Of a stretch of 64,000 nt of DNA, positions 17,821 through 26,065 are shown piece after piece. Origin of the DNA: JAJYVT01 sp027339205 (lineage in GTDB: Bacteria > Actinomycetota > Acidimicrobiia > Acidimicrobiales > RAAP-2). The stretch is taken from contig DAHWOV010000022.1 in assembly GCA_027339205.1 (NCBI GenBank), positions 45,395 through 109,394 of the forward strand. Reading direction: 5' to 3'. How positions within the stretch are numbered: the first letter of the stretch is position 1; the number at the start of each line of letters is the position of its first letter. The translations under genes and the position numbers were made by a program. The notes under the pieces are model-generated. The model searched no databases and had not been told where the DNA came from. It worked only from the letters and a program-made list of their open reading frames with translations.

Positions 17821-20420
17821 GCCTCAGGCCCGGCATCGGCGCGACGTACCGCCTGCAGCTGCGACCAGACTTCGGGTTCGCCGACGCAGCTGCGACGGTG
17901 CCGTACCTCGCACGCCTCGGCATCGACACCCTCTACCTCTCGCCGATCGCCGAGGCGGTGCCCGGCAGCCTCCACGGCTACGACGGCACCGACCCCACGC
18001 GTCTTCGCGCCGAGCTCGGCGGGGAGCGCTCATACGACGAGCTGGTCGGCGCGTGCGAGGAGCGCGGGCTCGGCATCTGCGTCGACCACGTCCCCAACCA
18101 CCTGGCGACGTGGGCCGGTGGCGGATGGTGGCGGGAGCTCCTCGTCGGCGGGCGGACCTCGCCGGTCGCCGACGTCTTCGACATCGACTGGGACGCCGGC
18201 GGCGGCAAGGTCGTGCTCCCGCTCCTCGACGTCCCGCTCGCGAGCGCCCTCGCGAACGGCACCGTCGAGCTCGCAGCCCGCGACGGGGAGACGGTCGTGC
18301 GCGTCGGAAGCCTCGAGCTCCCGCTGGCGCCGGGCACCGAGGGCCACGACGTCGCCGAGACGCTCGACGCCCAGCACTACCGGCTCGCGGACTGGCACGA
18401 TCCTGCCGGTCGCAACTACCGGAGGTTCTCCGACATCGACGCCTTGGTCGGGGTCCGGCTCGAGGATCCCGAAGTCCTGGCGCGCACCCACGCCCTCGTG
18501 ATCGAGCTCGCCCGCGCGAGACGGCTGTCGTCGCTGCGCGTCGACCACGTGGACGGCTTGCGCCGTCCGACCTCGTACCTGAGGTGGCTCGCCCGCGAGA
18601 CCGGAGTGCCGATCGTCGTCGAGAAGATCCTCAGCAGGGACGAGCGGCTCCGTGCGGACTGGCCGGTCATCGGGACGACGGGCTACGAGACGATCGACGA
18701 CGTCGGCGGTGTGCTCGTCGACCCTCACGGGCTCGACCGGCTGGTGGACGCAGGGCGTGCGGAAGGCGACGGGCCCGTCGACCCGCTTACCGTGGACACG
18801 CGCAGGCTCGTCGCCGACCTGAGCTTTTCAGTCGAGATCGCCCGCGACGCGTCACGCCTCGGCGTGGACCCGACGGGCTTTCGCGACGTGATCACGCGAC
18901 TAGGGCGTTATCGGACCTACCTCGACACCGTCAAGGGCTCGGTCGACCCCGAGGAGGGCACGCGCCGTGCGCTCTGGCACGAGCTCGACGAGTCCGCAGT
19001 ATGGCGCTCGCTTCGCGTGGAGCGAGCAGACGGCGCGCGTGAAGGGCAGATCGGCGCGGCGGACCGGGTCGTCGACGGCGCGGCGGACCGGGTCGTCGAC
19101 GGCGCGGCGGACGAGGTCGTCGACGGCGCGGCGGACGAGGTCGTCGACGCGCTGCTCGAGCCCGACCACCGGGAGACGGCACTCGGGATCCAGCAGCTCA
19201 CCGTGGCGCTCATGGCGAAGGGGGTCGAGGACACCGCGTGGTACCGGCTGGCCGGCCCGCTCGCCTTCTGCGAGGTCGGCGGGGATCCCGCGCGCCGTCG
19301 GCACGACGCGCTTGAGCGCTGGCACGAACGGGCGTCCGCGCGCGTCGCCCGCCGGGTCCACGGGCTCGTGCCAGGGACCACGCACGACACCAAACGTGCA
19401 CAGGACGTCCGCTGCCGCCTCTACGCACTGTCGGAGATGGCGACCCCCTTTGAAGAGGGGCTCCGCGCCTTGCGCAGGGCGATCGGACTCGATGAGGACG
19501 GCGCCGACCTCGCCTTCGAGACGAGGGTGGCCGTCCAGCTCGCGCTCGGTGTGCTCCCGCCTGCAGAGGACGAGTCCTTCCCTGCGTCGTGCGGCGACGC
19601 GAAGTGGGCGGGACGCGACGTCGCCAGCCGGTTGGCGGACGCGCTGGTGAAAGGGGCACGCGAGGCAAAGAAGCGTTCGTCGTGGGCGTCGCCCGACGAG
19701 TCGTACGAAGCACGCGTGCGCGAGCTCGCAATGGCTCTCCTCGCCGACCGCGGCACGCTGCTCCGCCGCTCGTTCGGCACGGTCCTCGATGAAGCGGTGC
19801 GGCTCGGCGCGATCAACTCCCTCTCGGCGGTGGTGCTGCGCCACACGTTTCCGGGGATACCTGACTGCTACCAGGGCGACGAGGCGTGGAACCTCTCGCT
19901 CGTCGATCCCGACAACCGCCGGCCCGTCGACTTCGCCCGGCTGGAGGACTGCCTCGAGCGTCTCGGCACCCCTGACCTCGTCGACGTCGGCGAGCTCAGA
20001 CGCTCCTGGCGCGACGGCCGCGTCAAGCTCCACGTCACCGCGAGCTGCTTGCGGGCCAGGCACGGCGTGGGCGCCGACGCGCTGGCCCCTGAGGCAGCCT
20101 ACGTACGGCTCGCCGCGTCCGGGCCCGCCTCCGGGTCGGTGCTCGCCTTCGCGCGGCGTGCAGGCTCCCAGTCGGGCCAGGAGAGCTGGGCGGTTGCCGT
20201 CGTCACTCGTCTCGGTGGACGACTCGAGGCCGTCGGCGACGATCTCCCCGTCGGACCGTCGTACGAGGGGAGCGAGCTCATGCTCCCAGAGGACGCGCCC
20301 CTGCGGTTCATCGACGCGATCTCGGGCCGCCGGGTGGCCGTGCACGACGGGGGGATCGACCTCGCCCAGGCCCTGGCGTCGCTGCCGGTCGCCCTGCTCG
20401 TCGCGGGCCCGGCCTCCTGA
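17817..20420 (+). CDS. treY: Malto-oligosyltrehalose synthase TreY
   Basis: TreY converts the reducing end of maltodextrins into an alpha,alpha-1,1 linkage. The N-terminus GATYRLQLRPDFGFADA is diagnostic. The GH13 catalytic residues are in LRVDHVDG (nucleophile Asp), VVEKIL (Glu) and GTTHDTKR (Asp). At 867 residues it is slightly long because four 8-residue repeats, AADRVVDG twice then AADEVVDG and AADEVVDA (residues 414-445, encoded by 24-bp units at 19056-19151), are inserted in the middle domain. The start is fixed by the third GTG of the 11-bp relay after treZ. With TreZ it makes trehalose, an osmoprotectant and carbon store. Confidence 0.95.
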   Translation: MSLRPGIGATYRLQLRPDFGFADAAATVPYLARLGIDTLYLSPIAEAVPGSLHGYDGTDPTRLRAELGGERSYDELVGACEERGLGICVDHVPNHLATWAGGGWWRELLVGGRTSPVADVFDIDWDAGGGKVVLPLLDVPLASALANGTVELAARDGETVVRVGSLELPLAPGTEGHDVAETLDAQHYRLADWHDPAGRNYRRFSDIDALVGVRLEDPEVLARTHALVIELARARRLSSLRVDHVDGLRRPTSYLRWLARETGVPIVVEKILSRDERLRADWPVIGTTGYETIDDVGGVLVDPHGLDRLVDAGRAEGDGPVDPLTVDTRRLVADLSFSVEIARDASRLGVDPTGFRDVITRLGRYRTYLDTVKGSVDPEEGTRRALWHELDESAVWRSLRVERADGAREGQIGAADRVVDGAADRVVDGAADEVVDGAADEVVDALLEPDHRETALGIQQLTVALMAKGVEDTAWYRLAGPLAFCEVGGDPARRRHDALERWHERASARVARRVHGLVPGTTHDTKRAQDVRCRLYALSEMATPFEEGLRALRRAIGLDEDGADLAFETRVAVQLALGVLPPAEDESFPASCGDAKWAGRDVASRLADALVKGAREAKKRSSWASPDESYEARVRELAMALLADRGTLLRRSFGTVLDEAVRLGAINSLSAVVLRHTFPGIPDCYQGDEAWNLSLVDPDNRRPVDFARLEDCLERLGTPDLVDVGELRRSWRDGRVKLHVTASCLRARHGVGADALAPEAAYVRLAASGPASGSVLAFARRAGSQSGQESWAVAVVTRLGGRLEAVGDDLPVGPSYEGSELMLPEDAPLRFIDAISGRRVAVHDGGIDLAQALASLPVALLVAGPAS

Positions 20421-20465
20421 GCCGCCGCCGGACGTCCAGCGGTCGGGCCTGCCAGAGTTTGCCCG

Positions 20466-23384
20466 GTGAGCGGTGCCCCGGCGAGCGGTGCCCCGGCGGG
20501 CGCGGGAGTGGGAAGCCTCGGTGAGGCGACGCTCGAGCGCGAGCGGCCGAGCGCGCAAGCGGCCCGGTCGGCGAGCCGGCCTCGCCATTCGTTGGCGCGG
20601 CGCCCCCAGCGAGTGGCGGTCGGAAGCCTTGTCGTGCTCTCGCTGCTCGTGTACGGCCTGCCAGCGCTCTTCGGACACCCGGTGGTCCCCGGCGACGATC
20701 TCATTCAGAACCTGCCGCTTCGCGAGCTCGTCGGAGACGACCTCCGGGCCGGCAGGCTCCCCGTCTTCGACCCGTACATCTGGTCCGGCGCGCCGCTGCT
20801 CGCGGGGTGGAACGCCGGTGCTGCCTATCCGTTGACGTGGCTGTTCGCCGTGATGAGCGGCACCGCGGCGTGGACGCTGAACCTCGTCGCCGCTGCAGCG
20901 TGCGCGTCCGTCGGCTGTTACGCCTTCCTGCGGGCCTCGGGTCTCGCGGTGGTCCCGAGCTGGGCCGGCGCGATGACCTTCGCCTTTGGCGGCGGCATGG
21001 TCGCCCAGGTGTCCCACGTCGGCTTCATCATCGGCATGAGCTGGGTGCCCCTCGCGCTGCTCGCGCTCCTGCGCCTCACGGCGCCCGCCGCATCCACGAC
21101 GTCGAGCTCGAGGCTGCGTTGGGCCGCCCTCCTCGCAGTGACGGTCGGCATGGTGCTCCTCTCTGGAGAGCCGCGTGCGGTGACCGACGGCGCGGTGGTG
21201 CTCGCCATCTACGCAGCGTGGCGCATCCTCGCTGCCCTGAGGGCATCTTGGAGGGCTGGTGCCGTCGCCGCAGGGACGGTGCTCCTCGGCGCCGGAGCCG
21301 GGATCGGTCTGGGCGCGGTCCAGATCCTCCCGGGCCTCGCCGCGGTCGCGACCTCCCAGCGCGCCCACCCGGGCGCCTTCCTCTTCGGAGCAGGCTCCCT
21401 GCCGGCCCACTGGCTCACGCTCCTCGGGGTACCCGACCTCCTTGGCGGCTCGGGGTCCTTCGGCCAACCCGTCTTCTTCGCGAGGTACAACCTGACCGAG
21501 GTCACCGGGTACGTGGGTCTCCTGCCTCTCGTCGCGGCCGTCGCGCTCTTCGCTCGCCTGCGCCGGCACCGGCCCCTCCCACAGTGGCTGGTCTGGGAAG
21601 TCGTCGCCCTCGCGGGCATCCTGCTCGCGCTCGGTGACAACACCTTGCTGTGGCACCTCCTCATCCACATCCCTCTGCTCGGCGCCCAGCGTCTCCAGAG
21701 CCGGGCGATCCTCATCACGGATCTGGCTCTCGCCGTCCTGCTCGCGTGCTGGCTCGACGGCTGGGTCCCCGGCGCGTCCCCTTCGGCGACGACGAGTGGT
21801 GCCGGCGGTGCGAGTGAGCGGGCGCTCGGCGCTCTGCCGCTCGCTGGAGTCATCGGCATCGTCGTGGTGGCGTTCACCGACGGGAGCGGGCTCCTGCGCT
21901 GGATGGGTGTGCAGACACAGGCCGCGAGCCATGCGGCGTCACTCCGGCCATGGCTCGTCCCCGCGCTGGCACTGGCCGGGGCGGCCCTCGCGCTCGTGAT
22001 CACGGGGCCGCGCCTGTCACCGACCCTTCGCAGCACGCTTGCGACGTCGTTCGTCGTGGTGGACCTGCTCGTCTTCAGCCTGACGGCCGTGGTCGCCGTC
22101 GGCCGCGCCAGTGCTTCGAGCACTGCTCCGGCACCTTCTCGCCCCGTTCCCTCTTCGCCGGCGGTGGCCGCGGCCCGGTCGCGCTCGCGCTCGGGGGCAC
22201 AGCGGACGATCGGGATCGCGACAATGCACCTGTCGGGGCGCTTCGCCGTCTACGACCCCGGCCGGCTGTACCCCTCCCAACTGAGGGCCCTCGGAGTTCC
22301 GGACGCCAACGCCCTCGCCGGCACCTGGTCCGTGGAAGGCTACGGCTCCATCGTCGACGGCCACTATGCGACGCTCACGGGGGTGCACGGCGTCTCGGGG
22401 AGAGGACAGGACGTGTTCTCTCCGCGCGCCGCGGCGGACGGCGTGCTCGACTCGCTCTCGACGCAGGCGGTCCTCGCTCCAGCCCAGTACTTCCGAGTGC
22501 CTGTCAAACCGGGAGCGAGTGCCAAAGCGGGAGCAGGCGGGCGAAGCGGGGAACGCGGCCTCTCGCCAGGGCGCACGACGACGTGGTTCCTCGGCGGCCC
22601 ACTGGCGGTTCGGTCCGCCCACCTGGACATTCGGGTGTCGCCTTCTCCAGGCCGCGGAGCCCGCACCTTGGTGGTGCGCGTCGGCGTGCTCACCCAAGAT
22701 GGCGCCATCCGCTGGGCGCGCGTCGAGACGTACGAGACCTCGGCAACCGACATCTCGGCGACCGCCGCTCGCGTGCACGCCGTCTGGGTCTCTCCGACCG
22801 ACGCGGTGGCTCTCCTCGTCGACTCGACGCTACCCGCGAGCGCAGAGCCGCCGATCCTCGTCGACCGTACCGGCAGATCCTACGAGCTCGACGGAACACT
22901 GCAGCAGGCGATGTCCGCGCCCCACTGGGAGTACCGGGGCCAGGACGGGCCCTTCGCCGTCTTCTTCGACCAGCGCGCGAAGCCGGCACTGACGCTACGC
23001 GCACCACGCGGGGGAAGCCTGCGCGGCGCCTCGGTTCGCCGCTTGACCGGCCCAGAGCTCGAGCCGAGTGCCGCGATCGTCTCGTCGCCGAAAGGGGTGG
23101 ACGTGGTGCGCGCCGACGCGGCCGTGCCTGGCTGGAGCGCGTCGTGGACCCCAACGCCATCCCGAGGCGCTCCACCGCCGGCTCCCAAAGCCCTGACGGT
23201 GCGCCGGCTCGGTGTCGTCCAGGTCGTCCGAGTCCCCGCAGGGCGTGGCGTGCTCACGTGGCGCTACCGGGCGCCCGGGCTGCTCGCCGGAGAGCTCGCG
23301 TCCGCAGCGTCGGTCGCGTTGGTGCTCGTACTGTTCGTGGTCGCCGCCCGGCGCGGCCGAGTCAGCCGGACGCGATCGGCCTAG
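20466..23384 (+). CDS. YfhO-like polytopic membrane protein
   Basis: A large integral membrane protein (972 residues) resembling the YfhO family, GT-C-like proteins linked to lipid-sugar transfer or cell-envelope glycosylation. The recognisable N-terminal block is a first membrane span, then PGDDLIQNLPLRELVGDD and FDPYIWSGAPLLAGWNAG. About a dozen further hydrophobic segments reach to residue 550, followed by a large probably extracytoplasmic beta-rich domain and one last span near the C-terminus. The first 40 residues are basic and start with a small SGAPA repeat, so the true start may be downstream. There are no clear operon partners; treY ends 45 bp upstream on the same strand. Substrate unknown. 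Confidence 0.75.
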   Translation: MSGAPASGAPAGAGVGSLGEATLERERPSAQAARSASRPRHSLARRPQRVAVGSLVVLSLLVYGLPALFGHPVVPGDDLIQNLPLRELVGDDLRAGRLPVFDPYIWSGAPLLAGWNAGAAYPLTWLFAVMSGTAAWTLNLVAAAACASVGCYAFLRASGLAVVPSWAGAMTFAFGGGMVAQVSHVGFIIGMSWVPLALLALLRLTAPAASTTSSSRLRWAALLAVTVGMVLLSGEPRAVTDGAVVLAIYAAWRILAALRASWRAGAVAAGTVLLGAGAGIGLGAVQILPGLAAVATSQRAHPGAFLFGAGSLPAHWLTLLGVPDLLGGSGSFGQPVFFARYNLTEVTGYVGLLPLVAAVALFARLRRHRPLPQWLVWEVVALAGILLALGDNTLLWHLLIHIPLLGAQRLQSRAILITDLALAVLLACWLDGWVPGASPSATTSGAGGASERALGALPLAGVIGIVVVAFTDGSGLLRWMGVQTQAASHAASLRPWLVPALALAGAALALVITGPRLSPTLRSTLATSFVVVDLLVFSLTAVVAVGRASASSTAPAPSRPVPSSPAVAAARSRSRSGAQRTIGIATMHLSGRFAVYDPGRLYPSQLRALGVPDANALAGTWSVEGYGSIVDGHYATLTGVHGVSGRGQDVFSPRAAADGVLDSLSTQAVLAPAQYFRVPVKPGASAKAGAGGRSGERGLSPGRTTTWFLGGPLAVRSAHLDIRVSPSPGRGARTLVVRVGVLTQDGAIRWARVETYETSATDISATAARVHAVWVSPTDAVALLVDSTLPASAEPPILVDRTGRSYELDGTLQQAMSAPHWEYRGQDGPFAVFFDQRAKPALTLRAPRGGSLRGASVRRLTGPELEPSAAIVSSPKGVDVVRADAAVPGWSASWTPTPSRGAPPPAPKALTVRRLGVVQVVRVPAGRGVLTWRYRAPGLLAGELASAASVALVLVLFVVAARRGRVSRTRSA

Positions 23385-23434
23385 CGCCGGCCCAGCGCCA
23401 GCCCAGCGCAGGCCCACCGCCCGGCACAGCGCCC

Positions 23435-23478
23435 GGCACCCCGATCGGCCTGGCACCCCGATCGGCCTGGCACCCCGA
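23435..23478. repeat. 17-bp intergenic tandem repeat
   Basis: The unit GGCACCCCGATCGGCCT is present in two perfect copies (23435-23451 and 23452-23468) and a partial third (23469-23478). It lies between the YfhO-like gene and the DinB gene, next to other CCCAGCGC-type short repeats from 23387. The unit length is not a multiple of three. Confidence 0.85.
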
Positions 23479-23502
23479 AGGGGAGCTTCGTACAGTGAGG
23501 CC

Positions 23503-23982
23503 GTGGCCAAGGACACGGACTTCGCCTTCCCGCGCGACGACGTCGACGAGCGCGAGCTCTACCTCATCTGGCTCGACTTCCTGCGTGGCGCCGTGCTGCG
23601 AAATGTCTCCGGTCTCACCGAAGAGGAGGCGCATCGACGTCCGAGCGGGAAGCTCCTGCCCCTGGCCGGCATCCTCAACCATCTCATCGGCGTCGAGCGC
23701 CGCTGGATCGACGGGGGCATGCTCGGCGGGCCGATCGTGCAAGACGAAGAAGAGTTCTTCCCGGGTCCCGAGCTGACTGTCGCGGACGTGACGCGTGCCT
23801 ACCACGCTCGTGCCCAGCGCACCAACGAGGTTGTCCGTGGAATGCCCCTCGACACGCCCAACGGGCGCCGCGAGGGGACGACGCTGCGTTGGACCCTCCT
23901 GCACCTCATCAACGAGACCGCCCGCCACGCGGGGCATGCCGACGCAGTGCGCGAGCTGATCGACGGCTCGACGGGCGAGTGA
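23503..23982 (+). CDS. DinB/DUF664-family protein
   Basis: A 159-residue four-helix bundle protein of the DinB superfamily. The conserved metal-binding His residues are seen in AGILNHLIGVERRW (first helix pair) and INETARHAGHAD near the C-terminus. Actinobacterial members often use a low-molecular-weight thiol such as mycothiol in transfer reactions, but the substrate here is unknown. The GTG at 23503 lies 6 nt after TACAGT (23491-23496), which suggests a leaderless transcript. Its stop overlaps the GTG of the next gene, so the two are coupled. Confidence 0.85.
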   Translation: MAKDTDFAFPRDDVDERELYLIWLDFLRGAVLRNVSGLTEEEAHRRPSGKLLPLAGILNHLIGVERRWIDGGMLGGPIVQDEEEFFPGPELTVADVTRAYHARAQRTNEVVRGMPLDTPNGRREGTTLRWTLLHLINETARHAGHADAVRELIDGSTGE

Positions 23983-24824
23983 GCGACCTCGTGCGTCACG
24001 GGCTCTTCTTCCCTCCGTTCGGAGAGCTCTCCGATCCCGCCACCGTGCTCCGGATCGGTGAAGCGGCCGAGGGACGAGGATGGGACGGCGTGTTCCTCTG
24101 GGACCACATGATCCGGCCGCCGGGGGACCCCCAGGAGATCGCGGACCCCTGGATCCTGCTCGCGGCGGTCGCCGCATCCACGACCACGATCCGGCTCGGC
24201 ACGATGGTCACCCCGCTGGCGCGCCGGCGCCCGCAGAAATTGGCGCGGGAGACGGTCACCTTGGACCGCCTGTCCCGAGGACGTCTGGTGCTCGGCATCG
24301 GACTCGGTACCGACAGCGGTGGCGAGTTCGGGCGCTTCGCCGAGTGCACGGAGGAGCCGGCGCGCGCTGCGATGCTCGACGAGGCCCTCGAGCTGCTCTT
24401 CGCCCTGTGGTCGGGCGAGGAGGTCCACCACGAGGGCCCCCACTTCCGCGCCGAAGGGGTCCGGTTCCTCCCGACGCCCTTCCAGCGTCCTCGCATCCCG
24501 GTGTGGGGTGCGGCGGTCGGCGACCGACCGCGTCCGGGTCCCCTGCACAGGGCGGCGCGGCTCGACGGGATCTTCCCCGTGCACGCGACGATCGAAGAGT
24601 TCCGGGCCATCGTCGAGGAGGTGCGCTCGCTTCGGGGCTCGCTCGATGGTTTCGACGTTGCGGCGGAAGTGGAGCCGGACGCGGAAGGCGCTTCGCTAGA
24701 CGAGTACGAAGAAGCGGGCGCCACTTGGATCATGCACTCCTTTCCCGTCGACGCGACGGCCGAAGACGTCGCCAACATCGCCGAACGCGGTCCGCTGGCA
24801 TCCGACGGCGTCCCTCGAAGTTGA
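23979..24824 (+). CDS. LLM-class (luciferase-like) flavin/F420-dependent oxidoreductase
   Basis: A TIM-barrel oxidoreductase of the luciferase-like monooxygenase group, 281 residues. Family features are the N-terminal LFFPPFGELSDP, WDGVFLWDHM, the strand RLGTMVTPLARRRP, and GRLVLGIGLGTD. Actinobacterial homologues usually use coenzyme F420 rather than FMN, although this cannot be proved from sequence. The GTG at 23979 overlaps the DinB stop. Pairing of a DinB-fold thiol transferase with an LLM oxidoreductase suggests a small detoxification or degradation unit; this is inference. Confidence 0.88.
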   Translation: MSDLVRHGLFFPPFGELSDPATVLRIGEAAEGRGWDGVFLWDHMIRPPGDPQEIADPWILLAAVAASTTTIRLGTMVTPLARRRPQKLARETVTLDRLSRGRLVLGIGLGTDSGGEFGRFAECTEEPARAAMLDEALELLFALWSGEEVHHEGPHFRAEGVRFLPTPFQRPRIPVWGAAVGDRPRPGPLHRAARLDGIFPVHATIEEFRAIVEEVRSLRGSLDGFDVAAEVEPDAEGASLDEYEEAGATWIMHSFPVDATAEDVANIAERGPLASDGVPRS

Positions 24825-24901
24825 CGCCGTGCGACGGGCACGAGCCCGCCGCCGGCCGCGCGCCCGACGCGCACAGCGTCTCGAACGGCAACACGCCATC
24901 C

Positions 24902-24923
24902 GGCCTCGGGACGCTCCGAGGCC
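24902..24923 (+). terminator. 8-bp hairpin between the LLM gene and phoU
   Basis: GGCCTCGG (24902-24909), a 6-nt loop and CCGAGGCC (24916-24923) form a perfect 8-bp stem 78 bp after the LLM stop and just before the probable phoU -10 box (TAAGGT, 24934-24939). It is a candidate terminator for the DinB-LLM unit. Confidence 0.45.
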
Positions 24924-24948
24924 ACCCCCTCGCTAAGGTCGGATCGAG

Positions 24949-25560
24949 ATGAGCTCTGACGCCGAGCAGCAGGTCCTGCACCTCTTCGCAAGGGTCACCG
25001 AGGCGCTCGCACGTGCCACGTGGGCATTGCTCTCCGCAGACGTCGAGCTCGGACAGTCCGTGGTCCAAGACGACCGGCAGATCGACGGGCAGGTGGGGTC
25101 CATCGAAGAATCGGTCTGGCGAGACCTGGACGAGCGCATCGGCGCCTCTGCGGAGATCCGCCGTCTGGTGCGGCTGCTCTTCGCCCTGTCGGAGCTCGAG
25201 AGGAGCGCCGACTTGGCAGAGCACATCGCGCAGCGCGCGGTGCTCGGGCTCGGCGGCGAGATGACCCCGGTCAGCCGGGGCATCGTCCAACGGATGTCCG
25301 AGGTGGCCATCGACATGTGGCGCGAGGCTGCCGATGTCTACGCGAACGGCGGTTCGGGGACGCTCGACCTCGGCGAGACAGACGAGGAGCTGGACATCCT
25401 GCACGACCGGCTGACCGCCGAAGTCGCGACCGGGTCGATGCAGCCTCCGGTCGCCGCCCAGGTCACTCTTCTCGCGCGTTTCTACGAGCGGTTGGGAGAC
25501 CACGCGGTCAACCTGAGCCGCAGGCTCGGGGCGCACGACGGGCCTCCCGGCGCCGGGTAG
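24949..25560 (+). CDS. phoU: Phosphate signalling protein PhoU
   Basis: PhoU connects the Pst phosphate transporter with the phosphate two-component system and keeps the Pho regulon off when phosphate is ample. The 203-residue helical protein shows both repeats of the PhoU domain, with acidic metal-site stretches ELERSADLAEHI and FYERLGDHAVNLSRR. No pst genes are adjacent, so this is an unlinked phoU. A SenX3/RegX3-like pair at 54.2-56.7 kb is its likely partner system. The probable -10 TAAGGT ends 9 nt before the ATG and no ribosome-binding site is visible. Confidence 0.92.
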   Translation: MSSDAEQQVLHLFARVTEALARATWALLSADVELGQSVVQDDRQIDGQVGSIEESVWRDLDERIGASAEIRRLVRLLFALSELERSADLAEHIAQRAVLGLGGEMTPVSRGIVQRMSEVAIDMWREAADVYANGGSGTLDLGETDEELDILHDRLTAEVATGSMQPPVAAQVTLLARFYERLGDHAVNLSRRLGAHDGPPGAG

Positions 25561-25588
25561 CTCGGTCCGCTCCCTGCCTTTTGGGGGC

Positions 25589-25617
25589 TTTACTTCTGTC
25601 CAGCCTTCTCGTAAGAT
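25589..25617 (+). promoter_or_regulatory. Promoter for the small ORF and possibly the ABC exporter
   Basis: A -35-like TTTACT (25589-25594), a 17-nt spacer and a -10-like TAAGAT (25612-25617) form one of the best sigma-70-type promoters in the window, in a short T-rich patch after phoU. The predicted start near 25624 gives a 5' leader of about 32 nt to the small ORF at 25656. Confidence 0.55.
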
Positions 25618-25655
25618 CTTCGGCTCAGCCGCGAGCAGAGAGCGAGGTGACCACG

Positions 25656-25817
25656 ATGGCAGGCGGATCCAACAAGTGCTTGTCACGTGGTCGCGTCCTG
25701 TTGCCGACGAGCTCTCCGGTCGGCAAGCTTCGGACCGGGGTGCGCCTTCGGACCGGGGTGCGCCTTCGGACCGCGGTGCGCCTTCGGACCGCGGTGCGCA
25801 CGGCGCCGACGTACTGA
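25656..25817 (+). CDS. Small 53-residue basic protein with a tandem repeat
   Basis: Not recognised. The ATG at 25656 has a good ribosome-binding region (GAGCGAGGTG-like, about 7 nt upstream) and a promoter at 25589-25617. The N-terminal half (MAGGSNKCLSRGRVLLPTSS) holds a single Cys. The C-terminal half is four copies of RLRTGV/RLRTAV encoded by an 18-bp repeat (about 25735-25806). The repeat may be a neutral expansion that replaced an older C-terminus. The next gene, 248 bp downstream, is an ABC exporter, so a secreted-peptide or leader-peptide role can be imagined, but nothing proves that the product is functional. Confidence 0.45.
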   Translation: MAGGSNKCLSRGRVLLPTSSPVGKLRTGVRLRTGVRLRTAVRLRTAVRTAPTY

Positions 25818-26065
25818 CCACGTCGCCACTCGCGACGTCGGGGCGCCGCTCCGACTAGGTCACGGCGACGTGCCCGGAGACCCGGAGGACTGGCGACGCC
25901 CCGAACCTCCGGGGGTCCTTCGTCCCGCGTCGGTCCGAGATCGACCGGCGCCCCACAGGCTGGGCCGAGACTCGACGGACCGGTACTCGACGCAGTCGCC
26001 GACGATGCTCCTCTTTCGTCCTCCCGCCCCCTCTTCCTTCCGCACCTTTCACACGGAGCCCCTCG
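25818..26065 (+). other. Intergenic stretch upstream of the ABC exporter
   Basis: No gene is supported here. Open frames in this interval are short or continue from antisense of the exporter. No clear terminator or second promoter was found, so the exporter may be read from the promoter at 25589-25617. Confidence 0.4.

Noticed and set aside
18900..21932. 1010-codon minus-strand frame opposite treY and the YfhO-like gene
   Set aside because: It is antisense to two well-supported genes and lacks domains.
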